A stretch of 64,000 bases of DNA from a virus, in IMG/VR virus record IMGVR_UViG_3300013126_000031, positions 1 to 64,000 of that record; one strand, written 5' to 3'. Below, piece after piece: positions 22,646 to 29,593 of the stretch (positions are counted from its first letter, which is position 1; every line of letters begins with the position of its first letter). The position numbers and the translations under genes are program-made. The notes below the pieces were generated by a model, which was given only the letters and a program-made list of their open reading frames with translations, was not told the origin of the DNA and made no database searches.

Positions 22646-23581
22646 TTAATATTTTTGGTTATTTATCTTCATAGCACTTCCATCACTATAAAGGTAAATA
22701 ATTAACCCATTATAGTCACCAGTAACATCTTGACCTAATGTGTTCACTGTTTTAATAACATATGGTTTATCTTTTATTTTTGTATCAACTGAAATAATTT
22801 CACTATATTCAAACTTACCATCATAATCAGTTTGTTTTAATCTATAATAAGTAATTATTGGTTGTACATTTGTGTCATGGAACTCATAATATAATTGATG
22901 TAAAGAATAACCAGCACCTTCTATATGGTCAACAATATTAAAAACATAACCATCATAGCTTTTTTCAATTGTAAAATAATCGTTGTTGATTTCAGATGCT
23001 GTTGACCAAAATAAAATATTGGTTTCATTCTCATACTTACCTTTAAAATATAATAATGTAATTGGTAAACCAATTGGTGGTGATTCTACTATTGTAACAT
23101 CATCTATATAAATCGATGTCGGACCACCATATACAGTGTTAGCAACTATTTGAAAATACATAACACCAGTATATGATGCTATATAAGTATCACTCCATTC
23201 ATACCACGTTGAAAAATTTGAATTACAGTTTGAATTGGAATAGCTGTCTGAACTTAATAATGTTGTCTGATTAGCAGTTTCATTTGTGTTTATGGTTAAA
23301 CTACAAATTCTTTTAGTCCAAAATGTTATAGTATAAACATACCCATCTTGAACATTAATCGGAATATAAATATATTTACCATTGTTATTTTGAGCACTAG
23401 ATAATCGTAATGCATATGCACCAGAACGTGCGTTTCCAACACCATAATTGCTTATAGCCCACCCAGATGGTGTTGTGGTTAACCAACCACTTGGTGCTGT
23501 AGCAGAAAATTGCTCATTTATTAGCGTTGTTTGACCGAAAGAATATATGGTCATTAACAAGAAAATTATTATCAGTCTCAT
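22646..23581 (-). CDS. Secreted host-like protein with T9SS-type C-terminal module
   Basis: Start at 23581 gives signal peptide MRLIIIFLLMTIYSFGQ. A jelly-roll domain follows, and the C-terminal half has LPITLLYFKGKYENET, LFWSTASEINNDYFTIEKS and YYRLKQTDYDGKFEYSE, the linker typical of Bacteroidota type IX secretion cargo, then a short YSDGSAMKIN ending. The gene was probably captured from a host. It may display an adhesin or carbohydrate-binding protein during infection. Confidence 0.85.
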   Translation of the reverse strand: MRLIIIFLLMTIYSFGQTTLINEQFSATAPSGWLTTTPSGWAISNYGVGNARSGAYALRLSSAQNNNGKYIYIPINVQDGYVYTITFWTKRICSLTINTNETANQTTLLSSDSYSNSNCNSNFSTWYEWSDTYIASYTGVMYFQIVANTVYGGPTSIYIDDVTIVESPPIGLPITLLYFKGKYENETNILFWSTASEINNDYFTIEKSYDGYVFNIVDHIEGAGYSLHQLYYEFHDTNVQPIITYYRLKQTDYDGKFEYSEIISVDTKIKDKPYVIKTVNTLGQDVTGDYNGLIIYLYSDGSAMKINNQKY

Positions 23582-23636
23582 ATCATATTGTTTATTAATA
23601 AATACCAATATACTGATAAAAAATTTATTAATCAAG

Positions 23637-23722
23637 AGGAGAGCAGAGGAATCGAACCTCACACCAAAATAGGTGCGTCACGATTAGCAGTCGGACCCTA
23701 TCGCCATCAAGGATTACTCTCC
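23637..23722 (-). tRNA. tRNA-Ser(GCT)
   Basis: Class II tRNA: acceptor GGAGAGT/GCTCTCC, loop CTGCTAA with anticodon GCT, long variable arm CACC/GGTG, T-arm GAGG/CCTC. One mismatch in the anticodon stem. Confidence 0.85.
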
Positions 23723-23728
23723 ATATTG

Positions 23729-23801
23729 TACACCTATAGGGATTCGAACCCCAACGAATTGCTTAGAAGGTAATTATGCTATCCAGTTACATCATAAGTG
23801 C
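23729..23801 (-). tRNA. tRNA-Arg(TCT), second copy
   Basis: Acceptor GCACTTA/TAGGTGT, D-stem ATGT/GCAT, loop CTTCTAA, T-arm TGGGG-TTCGAAT-CCCTA. One A-C mismatch in the anticodon stem. Differs in sequence from the TCT gene at 1507. Confidence 0.8.
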
Positions 23802-23810
23802 ATATTTTAG

Positions 23811-23883
23811 TAGTTCCCACGAGATTCGAACTCGTACTACAACTTTCGTAGAGTTGGGTGCTAATCCGTTACACCAAGGAACT
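23811..23883 (-). tRNA. tRNA-Arg(ACG)
   Basis: Acceptor AGTTCCT/GGGAACT, D-stem GTGT/GCAC, anticodon arm CAACT-CTACGAA-AGTTG, T-stem ACGAG/CTCGT. Confidence 0.9.
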
Positions 23884-23905
23884 AAATGTACAAAAAAAGT
23901 CAAGG

Positions 23906-23975
23906 TACCGACCATGAGGTTCGAACTCACTTAATCATCCATATGAGGGACGACCCTTTTCCACTAAGTGTCGGC
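23906..23975 (-). tRNA. tRNA with anticodon CAT (Met or Ile2)
   Basis: Anticodon arm CGTCC-CTCATAT-GGATG, acceptor GCCGACA/GGTCGGT with one mismatch, T-arm GTGAG-TTCGAAC-CTCAT. The D-arm is short. It may be the isoleucine type that needs lysidine. Confidence 0.75.
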
Positions 23976-23978
23976 ATA

Positions 23979-24075
23979 AAAATAAATGTCGCCAGTTCCT
24001 CATGTCTAGCAATTATGTCTAGACTGTCCTATTGTTTCTGCGTTCTCAATTTCAAACGTTTGGGACATTTATTTT
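23979..24075 (-). ncRNA. Structured RNA closed by 12-bp stem
   Basis: AAAATAAATGTC pairs with GACATTTATTTT. Inside are the palindrome CAAACGTTTG and a GTCTAG/CTAGAC hairpin. It fills the space between two tRNA genes, as at 2916-3058 and 1667-1842. Confidence 0.5.
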
Positions 24076-24076
24076 G

Positions 24077-24178
24077 CTCTTCGGGGGAATTTCGAAATCC
24101 CGACCTATCGGTTAACACTCCTTGTATGAACTTACTTATCATACCTAGCCGATTGCTCTACCTCTGAGCTACCGAAGA
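24077..24178 (-). tRNA. tRNA-Asn(GTT) interrupted by 30-nt anticodon-loop insertion
   Basis: The acceptor TCTTCGG/CCGAAGA, the D-arm GCTC/GAGC and the anticodon stem ATCGG/CCGAT are intact, and a T-arm with TTCGAAA is present. Between T33 and G34 there are 30 extra nucleotides (24117-24146) that form a GTATGA/TCATAC hairpin. Removing them leaves loop CTGTTAA and a normal 72-nt tRNA-Asn. The insert is too short for a group I intron. An uninterrupted tRNA-Asn lies at 24587. Confidence 0.85.
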
Positions 24179-24185
24179 ATAATTA

Positions 24186-24527
24186 TTATAATTTAATTAA
24201 ACCATCATGAACTTCTCTATGACAATTTGAACATAACATGATACATTTATCTAGTTCTGTTTTAACTTTTTCCCAAGACCTAGTATAACCTTTATGCGAT
24301 ATACCAAAATCTTTTTCATTAGGATTCAAATGATGAAATTCTAAAGCTCCATTACATCTATCATAACCACAAACTTGACATTTACCACCTTTGTATTCAA
24401 TAGCCATTTCTTTTACTTTATCTCGCCTTCTTTGAACAGCATCTACAGCACATTTTTTACATCTATGACCACCATCTTGTCTTAAAACATATTCTGTGAG
24501 CCCATGTATTTTACATTCTTTTTCCAT
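24186..24527 (-). CDS. HNH endonuclease
   Basis: 113 residues with two cysteine pairs (CKKCAV, CQVCGYDRCNG) and the HNH core LEFHHLNPNEKD ... LCSNCHREVHDG. It is complete for a small HNH protein, starts after an ATATTTATA box, and ends 7 nt before the interrupted tRNA-Asn. A homing role at that tRNA is a reasonable guess. Confidence 0.88.
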   Translation of the reverse strand: MEKECKIHGLTEYVLRQDGGHRCKKCAVDAVQRRRDKVKEMAIEYKGGKCQVCGYDRCNGALEFHHLNPNEKDFGISHKGYTRSWEKVKTELDKCIMLCSNCHREVHDGLIKL

Positions 24528-24586
24528 ATATCTTTTATTATAAATATACGGATTAACAAAATAATGTAAACCGTTAATTAAATTTG

Positions 24587-24659
24587 CGGACTACCTTGGA
24601 TTCGAACCAAGACCATCGATATTAACAGTATCGAGCACTACCAGTTATGCTAATAGTCC
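24587..24659 (-). tRNA. tRNA-Asn(GTT), uninterrupted
   Basis: Acceptor GGACTAT/GTAGTCC, anticodon arm CGATA-CTGTTAA-TATCG, T-arm CTTGG-TTCGAAT-CCAAG, discriminator G. Confidence 0.92.
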
Positions 24660-24669
24660 ATAATTTTTG

Positions 24670-24741
24670 TTGTCTAACCCAGACTCGAACTGGAAATACT
24701 GCCGTATCAGAGCAGCGTGATAACCATTTCACCATTAGACA
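24670..24741 (-). tRNA. tRNA-Ile(GAT)
   Basis: Acceptor TGTCTAA/TTAGACA, D-stem GTGA/TCAC, anticodon arm CTGCT-CTGATAC-GGCAG, T-arm TCCAG-TTCGAGT-CTGGG. Confidence 0.9.
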
Positions 24742-24752
24742 AGATTGTGGAA

Positions 24753-24941
24753 TTACTTCCACTGTGTTTTTCGGTAGTGTTTCCAAGTTTTGTACATTCT
24801 AACTTGATAACTCATTTTATTTCCATAAAACGTAATACCTTCATCCCAATAAATTGGATATAAATCATTGATTAACATGATTCGGTATTGTCTACCATTT
24901 TGTGCTTTGTTCAGTTTTGCTCTGTTAATGTTTACGCTCAT
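24753..24941 (-). CDS. Small basic hypothetical protein within tRNA array
   Basis: Start taken at 24941 (MSVNINRAKLNKAQNGRQYR), 62 residues, basic and aromatic. The 45 nt before it fold into a nested hairpin (ATGTTGT/ACAACAT around GTCTG/CAGAC), so the leader may be regulatory. No family recognised; the open frame further upstream is less likely coding. Confidence 0.5.
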   Translation of the reverse strand: MSVNINRAKLNKAQNGRQYRIMLINDLYPIYWDEGITFYGNKMSYQVRMYKTWKHYRKTQWK

Positions 24942-25010
24942 AATGTTGTGAGTCTGTGAATAGCAGACCTTACAACATATCAAATTTCTTTTTCATAGTT
25001 TTAAAATTTG

Positions 25011-25097
25011 CGGAAGAGGAGAGATTCGAACTCTCGGAGCCCTTTCGAGCTCGCTGGTTTTCAAGACCAGTGCCATAAACCACTCGGCCACCCTTCC
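25011..25097 (-). tRNA. tRNA-Ser(TGA)
   Basis: Class II: acceptor GGAAGGG/CTCTTCC, anticodon arm CTGGT-CTTGAAA-ACCAG, long variable arm, T-arm GAGAG-TTCGAAT-CTCTC. Confidence 0.93.
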
Positions 25098-25108
25098 AGT
25101 TTATTTAG

Positions 25109-25179
25109 CACAACTATACAGATTCGAACTGTAAACGCTGGTTTTGGAGACCAGAATGATACCATTTCACCATAGTTGT
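25109..25179 (-). tRNA. tRNA-Trp(CCA)
   Basis: Acceptor ACAACTA/TAGTTGT, D-stem GTGA/TCAT, anticodon arm CTGGT-CTCCAAA-ACCAG, T-arm TACAG-TTCGAAT-CTGTA, discriminator G. Confidence 0.92.
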
Positions 25180-25196
25180 GTATTTATTAATAACCA

Positions 25197-25210
25197 ATAT
25201 GTCAAAGAAC
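25197..25210 (-). promoter_or_regulatory. boxA antitermination element
   Basis: Minus strand reads TGTTCTTTGACATATTGG between tRNA-His and tRNA-Trp, a good match to the boxA of bacterial stable RNA operons. It implies that the array transcript uses Nus-factor antitermination. Confidence 0.55.
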
Positions 25211-25226
25211 ATTTTAAGTTCAAAAG

Positions 25227-25299
25227 GGTGATTAACCAGAATCGAACTGGTATCAATAGAATCACAATCTATCATGTTAACCGTTACACCATAACCACC
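25227..25299 (-). tRNA. tRNA-His(GTG)
   Basis: Acceptor GTGGTTA/TAATCAC with the extra G(-1) opposite discriminator C, as required for His. Anticodon arm ATAGA-TTGTGAT-TCTAT, T-arm ACCAG-TTCGATT-CTGGT. Confidence 0.93.
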
Positions 25300-25301
25300 A
25301 T

Positions 25302-25880
25302 TTATTTATTCTTACCAGCGTATGTTTCAGTCTGTGAATGACAATTAGGGCACATAAAACGTAAATTTTCTATTCTATTATCATTATTTATGCCGTTAAT
25401 ATGGTCTATTTGTAATATTAACTTACTACCCATCCATTCACCAATATTACCACAACTTACACATTTATACTCTAATAAATTACTTCTTAATACTCTATTC
25501 TTCAAATGACCAGAATTATATTGTGAATTCTCACAAAATATTTCAGAATCACTATATTTTACCTTAGTAACGTTTCTTCTAGGGTTACCTTTATATAAAT
25601 CATTATCTATTTCATATAAATCAAAATACCTTTTTAACGTTCTATAATTTCCAGCTTTTAATGTTAAACCCATTTTTTCTAACACTTCAGCTTTAGAGGT
25701 TGAAGAATCTATCAACGGTTTTAACTCTTCAAAACTCCATTTATGATAATATTTTTTAGGTTTAACATCATATTTATTCGCCCAATATCTTATAGTTGTT
25801 AGTGATTTATTAGTTCTTTTACTTATTTCTCTTAAAGATAAACCTTCTTTAAGAAGCTTTTCTAAATCTATTTTTTCCAT
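25302..25880 (-). CDS. HNH homing endonuclease with HTH domains
   Basis: 192 residues. The N-terminal half has a helix-turn-helix (LSLREISKRTNKSLTTIRYW) and a second DNA-binding segment; the C-terminal half has CVSCGN, LQIDHINGINNDNRIENL and CPNCHSQ, a classical HNH core. It begins after a late-type box and lies directly downstream of a truncated tRNA-Lys. Confidence 0.9.
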   Translation of the reverse strand: MEKIDLEKLLKEGLSLREISKRTNKSLTTIRYWANKYDVKPKKYYHKWSFEELKPLIDSSTSKAEVLEKMGLTLKAGNYRTLKRYFDLYEIDNDLYKGNPRRNVTKVKYSDSEIFCENSQYNSGHLKNRVLRSNLLEYKCVSCGNIGEWMGSKLILQIDHINGINNDNRIENLRFMCPNCHSQTETYAGKNK

Positions 25881-25932
25881 ATTTATGTTTTTATATAAAT
25901 ATATAATAATAGTTCAAAAAGTAAATACCACT

Positions 25933-25971
25933 TTAAAAATCTAGCACTCTAACCAACTGAGCTAACACCAC
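25933..25971 (-). pseudogene. tRNA-Lys(TTT) 5' half remnant
   Basis: GTGGTGT, TA, GCTC-AGTTGGTTA-GAGT, CTAGA and loop TTTTTAA are present, after which tRNA homology ends exactly behind the anticodon loop. The 3' half is absent. The break point adjoins the HNH gene, so insertion or deletion linked to homing is likely. Confidence 0.7.
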
Positions 25972-26146
25972 CATCTATTGTAACAAATATAAGAATGTTA
26001 CCTTTTTCTTTTTTAAATCTTAGGTCACCGTTGTAACCCATGTTTATTGCTTTTTGTTTATACTCGTCAACAATGTTGTCAAAGTTTTCTTTGAACTTAG
26101 TTGCTTTGACTTTTCCGAGTGGTCTTACTAATTCTTCTTTACTCAT
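25949..26146 (-). CDS. Hypothetical protein, 65 aa, ends inside tRNA remnant
   Basis: Starts MSKEELVRPLGKVKATKFKE, basic N-terminal half, then a beta-rich C-terminus. The last residues (GGVSSVG) are encoded by the tRNA-Lys remnant, so the original C-terminus may have been replaced. No family recognised. Confidence 0.55.
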   Translation of the reverse strand: MSKEELVRPLGKVKATKFKENFDNIVDEYKQKAINMGYNGDLRFKKEKGNILIFVTIDGGVSSVG

Positions 26147-26155
26147 AGCATTAAA

Positions 26156-26191
26156 ATAAAAAAGCCTTAGATTTTTTGGTCTAAGGCTTTT
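26156..26191 (-). terminator. Terminator of micro-ORF unit 3
   Basis: Minus-strand hairpin AAAAGCCTTAGAC with CTAAGGCTTTTT. It separates the micro-ORF 3 unit from the gene at 25949. Confidence 0.85.
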
Positions 26192-26215
26192 TAAATTTAT
26201 CTTTAAAATGTTTTA

Positions 26216-26311
26216 TCACTTTGCGATGTCATTTAACATACCTTGACCAGTATGGATGCTATTGCGTCTCCAATTACTAATCGAAATCATATGTATGTTA
26301 ATTGTTCTCAT
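26216..26311 (-). CDS. Micro-ORF 3, 31 aa
   Basis: Opens MRTINIHMISISNWRRNSIH and ends at TGA. Promoter, leader and terminator are laid out as for micro-ORFs 1 and 2, and the leader plus first codons are nearly identical (ATATTTAATATAAAAAAC then ATGAGAAC). Confidence 0.5.
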   Translation of the reverse strand: MRTINIHMISISNWRRNSIHTGQGMLNDIAK

Positions 26312-26361
26312 TGTTTTTTATATTAAATATGTTATTCTTTTAAAAAGTTTTAATTTTATAG

Positions 26362-26394
26362 TACAAATGTACAAACTATTTTTATATTTGTCAA
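26362..26394 (-). promoter_or_regulatory. Strong host-type promoter, micro-ORF 3
   Basis: TTGACAAAT and TACATTTGTAC on the minus strand, the same as in the two other micro-ORF units. Confidence 0.8.
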
Positions 26395-26413
26395 GTTTTT
26401 TTTAAATTATTTT

Positions 26414-27208
26414 TTAAAAACCTCTTTCACGTCTAAAAGTATCTTCATCATGTTGTATTTGAACCCATGTAATATAATCCATATCATTACTTAACCCTTG
26501 TTTAACTGAATCTGATAAACCTTGATAACCATTATTGATATAATTGCTCAGCTCATGGTTTAATTCTAATTCACTATTAACATATCTAGAAATGTACTCT
26601 TTCATCTGTTCTTGGTCTGGTGTTAACTGACCTAAATCTGATAATTCTGGTTGTTCTTGATATGGGTCTAAACCATATTCAGCACTTCTATGTTGTCTAC
26701 CAATTTCACCCATATCTAATTCATTTTCATTAACAACACCAACATGATATCTTAAAATAAATTGTAAAATTCTTTCAGATGTTTCATCAGCACCTTTATA
26801 TGTGTATTTAAATGTAGAATCACCTTCAATAAAAGAACCAGAATGTTTATCATACATTAAGAACGCTATTTTACCACCTTGTGGATTCATTACTTTAAGA
26901 CCTTTTACACCGAACTCATTAACTATTTCACCGATAACACCATCTAATTGTTTATCTTCGGTTACTTTATTCATTTCACCAGTCTCTGGATTATATTTAC
27001 CACGAGTGTGAAGTGTTCTTATTAAACTAATTGGTTTTCCAATTAATTCATTTAATTTATCTTCGGCTGTTACCGCTTCACTAACTTCATTCTCATCAAT
27101 ACGTTTGATTTTGTTAAATGTTTTTGCGAATGATTCTAATATAGCTTTTTCTTTATCAGCAATGATAGCTTTTCTTTTTGCTTCAGTTAAAAATTCTTTC
27201 TTTTTCAT
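26414..27208 (-). CDS. Putative virion or packaged protein, 264 aa
   Basis: Begins MKKKEFLTEAKRKAIIADKE, close to T4 internal protein leaders (FxxEA). The middle is globular and the C-terminal third acidic and glutamine-rich. It follows the next gene by 1 nt under a shared late-type box. No enzyme motif recognised. Confidence 0.65.
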   Translation of the reverse strand: MKKKEFLTEAKRKAIIADKEKAILESFAKTFNKIKRIDENEVSEAVTAEDKLNELIGKPISLIRTLHTRGKYNPETGEMNKVTEDKQLDGVIGEIVNEFGVKGLKVMNPQGGKIAFLMYDKHSGSFIEGDSTFKYTYKGADETSERILQFILRYHVGVVNENELDMGEIGRQHRSAEYGLDPYQEQPELSDLGQLTPDQEQMKEYISRYVNSELELNHELSNYINNGYQGLSDSVKQGLSNDMDYITWVQIQHDEDTFRRERGF

Positions 27209-27209
27209 A

Positions 27210-28220
27210 TTAATCTGGTTTTATTATTTGAGCAAATGTACCTGGTTCTAGACCAGCTGGAACTACATTTTTATTTAAGTATGAGAATTTTTTATTTTCT
27301 CCATCAACTTGCATAGCACATCTTATATAAGATATTTTATCTAAATCTAAATTTTTAAAACTATAAAGGTTTTCCACTGCAAATATTTCTTGTGCTGCTT
27401 CTTGGTTTTCCATACTTAATAATCTATATGGCATTTTAGACTCTCTAGATGTTGTATCTAATACATTAAAAAGGAAATTCATTTCTTCTGGTGTTAATTC
27501 TTTAATTTCACCTTCAAAATTTAAGAAAAATTTACTTTTACCACTTTTAATTGATTCTCTTTTACCATAAATTGCTAATCTTTTTGTACCAGTATCTTGA
27601 TGTTGTGAAAATGGTGTGCCTTGAATTGGTTCCCAACCTCTACCTCTTTTATCGTTAACATCTATCTCACCACCTTCTGGCCATTCGATACCGTATTTAT
27701 CATAAACACTTTTAACAGCAGCATCTTTATCCGCTTTGCTTCTAATATTACCCCATTGAATTGTGAAATTTTTAGTTGAATACACTTGAGAAGGGATTTT
27801 AACACCTTTCTCGGTTCTAGGCGCATAAGGGTTTTTAAAACCTTTACCCTTAGCAACAGCAGTTTTCCAAGCATCAGATTCAATCATATGGTTAAAAATC
27901 GGACTATTTAATTGTCTAGCCATACCTTCAATTTGTGCTAAATTTTCATTTTTAATTGTAACACTAATATCAACTGTATTAACATAACCAACTGTCATAA
28001 ACCAACTATTGTTAGGTTTGTATTTAGAAAACATTTTAAGCAATGTATCAACATTATCTGTTACATCACCAAAAAATTCAGACATTGATATCCTTTCAGC
28101 TTCGTATAAATCTGACTCGTCAACAATGTTTTCTTTTATAATACCTTTTGATTGCAAATATCTTTGCTCAGCCAATAAATTAGCTTTTTGAATGTTTTTT
28201 GTTTTATCAAATCTTCTCAT
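27210..28220 (-). CDS. Putative virion protein, 336 aa
   Basis: Begins MRRFDKTKNIQKANLLAEQR. An ATATTTATA box lies about 10-20 nt before the start (near 28236). The sequence is mixed alpha/beta with no enzyme motif. Late promoter plus coupling with the gene at 26414 suggest a structural or packaged protein. Confidence 0.65.
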   Translation of the reverse strand: MRRFDKTKNIQKANLLAEQRYLQSKGIIKENIVDESDLYEAERISMSEFFGDVTDNVDTLLKMFSKYKPNNSWFMTVGYVNTVDISVTIKNENLAQIEGMARQLNSPIFNHMIESDAWKTAVAKGKGFKNPYAPRTEKGVKIPSQVYSTKNFTIQWGNIRSKADKDAAVKSVYDKYGIEWPEGGEIDVNDKRGRGWEPIQGTPFSQHQDTGTKRLAIYGKRESIKSGKSKFFLNFEGEIKELTPEEMNFLFNVLDTTSRESKMPYRLLSMENQEAAQEIFAVENLYSFKNLDLDKISYIRCAMQVDGENKKFSYLNKNVVPAGLEPGTFAQIIKPD

Positions 28221-28252
28221 TATAATATTTTAATTATAAATATCATAAAAAA

Positions 28253-28696
28253 TTAAAAAATCTGAGCTGTAATATAAACACTTTGTGTTTCTGCTATTAG
28301 TTCTCTTCTCTTCAACCAATCTCCTAAATTGTTAAGTGATTTTAATTGTTGACCCCATATGTAATCAATCTCTAATGTGTTTGGATAATCTTTTAATTTA
28401 TTACCCCAACCTTGACCTCTTACTTCTTCACTAACAGCTATTACAACACCTTCAACACCTTTTAAATTAACATATTTTTCATCTTCAACCAATGAACTTA
28501 GCTGACTATCCCCTAACAAATAAACACCTTTAATGTCATTGTTTTCATCAACTAGCATAGCTGATATGTCCCAGTTAGATTCTTGTTCCAATATTGCATG
28601 GAAATAATATTCTGATGTGACATCTTTGAAATATTGAAAAGTCCAAGTTATTAGTTCTTTTCTTCTTTCTTGTGGTATACCTTTAATTAATTTCAT
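28253..28696 (-). CDS. GNAT-like acetyltransferase
   Basis: 147 residues with motif A VEGVVIAVSEEVRGQGWGNK, the acetyl-CoA pyrophosphate loop (RGQGWG) of GNAT enzymes, preceded by a strand GVYLLGDSQ. Size is right for the family. The acceptor substrate is unknown. It overlaps the C39-like gene upstream by 14 nt. Confidence 0.75.
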   Translation of the reverse strand: MKLIKGIPQERRKELITWTFQYFKDVTSEYYFHAILEQESNWDISAMLVDENNDIKGVYLLGDSQLSSLVEDEKYVNLKGVEGVVIAVSEEVRGQGWGNKLKDYPNTLEIDYIWGQQLKSLNNLGDWLKRRELIAETQSVYITAQIF

Positions 28697-29162
28697 AACC
28701 AGTTACTTCAAAAAATTGATAATCTCTCCCTCTCCAAACATAATCTAAATCTTCTTTATCGTATTTTATTTCACCTAACCATGGGTCTTTAACGCTATAA
28801 AAATTTTCATCACATCCATCAACAATAATCCAATGTGGTATACCTTGTGTAAATGTTCTTAACAAAGGAATATTACCATTATCAATTACAGTTTTAAGTA
28901 ATTCAAAAGGATGTGGTGATGATATGTATTCTACATATTTTAATTTTAAAGCATCTAAACCTAAAATCATTTTATCTGGTGGTGTCCCTACCGACCAATC
29001 AGTTGTACAAAGAGTTGCTATGTCCTCAATACTATATTTCATATCAATATCAAACTGAATAGTATTGTTTTTGTTGATGAGGTGATACCAAGCCATATAA
29101 ATACATGCTGGACCACATGTATTACCAGATGGTTGTTTGAATAGTTTAATAGTTGTCATCAT
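28683..29162 (-). CDS. C39-like papain-fold cysteine peptidase
   Basis: Start at 29162 (MMTTIKLFKQPSGNTCGPAC), coupled to the acidic gene upstream. The motifs QPSGNTCGPACIYMAW (Cys), HWIIVDG (His) and FYSVKDPW (Asp) match C39-type peptidases. It may process a leader peptide or a host protein. It is soluble, without the ABC transporter usually fused to C39 domains. Confidence 0.75.
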   Translation of the reverse strand: MMTTIKLFKQPSGNTCGPACIYMAWYHLINKNNTIQFDIDMKYSIEDIATLCTTDWSVGTPPDKMILGLDALKLKYVEYISSPHPFELLKTVIDNGNIPLLRTFTQGIPHWIIVDGCDENFYSVKDPWLGEIKYDKEDLDYVWRGRDYQFFEVTGYEIN

Positions 29163-29541
29163 ATTCATCATCGTAGAAATTTGTACCATATCCATCGTAC
29201 CCATCATCATCGAATTCGTCATCTTCACCATCAAAATCATCATCTTCCTCAACTATCCCTTCTAAAAAATCAATTCCTATGAAAACACCAAAATCATCAT
29301 TGAATAATTTTTTAAGTGTTTTTGAATCCTCAAAAGATACTTCTTTAAAATCAATTTTAGAAAGTAAATCATCCCCATTTGAAAACTCTAATTCATATTC
29401 ACCAATCTTATAAGTGAACGGCCACGTAATACTGTACGCTAATTCTTCATACTCGTCCACTTCTTTTTCAGTGAAAACGGTAAAACCGTTGATTTCAATA
29501 TCATCAACGGTATCATTAAAAATTGCTATAAATTTTGCCAT
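29146..29541 (-). CDS. Acidic hypothetical protein
   Basis: 131 residues; the last 45 are almost all D, E, G and Y. Such tails can mimic DNA or bind basic proteins. It overlaps the peptidase gene by 17 nt. A DNA mimic or a substrate/partner of the peptidase is possible, but nothing decides. Confidence 0.65.
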   Translation of the reverse strand: MAKFIAIFNDTVDDIEINGFTVFTEKEVDEYEELAYSITWPFTYKIGEYELEFSNGDDLLSKIDFKEVSFEDSKTLKKLFNDDFGVFIGIDFLEGIVEEDDDFDGEDDEFDDDGYDGYGTNFYDDEYDDNY

Positions 29542-29593
29542 AATTTTTTTTTAAAACTAAATGTAATGTTATTATTTTAAAAAATAAATATAA

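Noticed and set aside
28009-28191. Plus-strand 60-residue ORF
   Set aside because: Antisense shadow of the virion-type gene at 27210.
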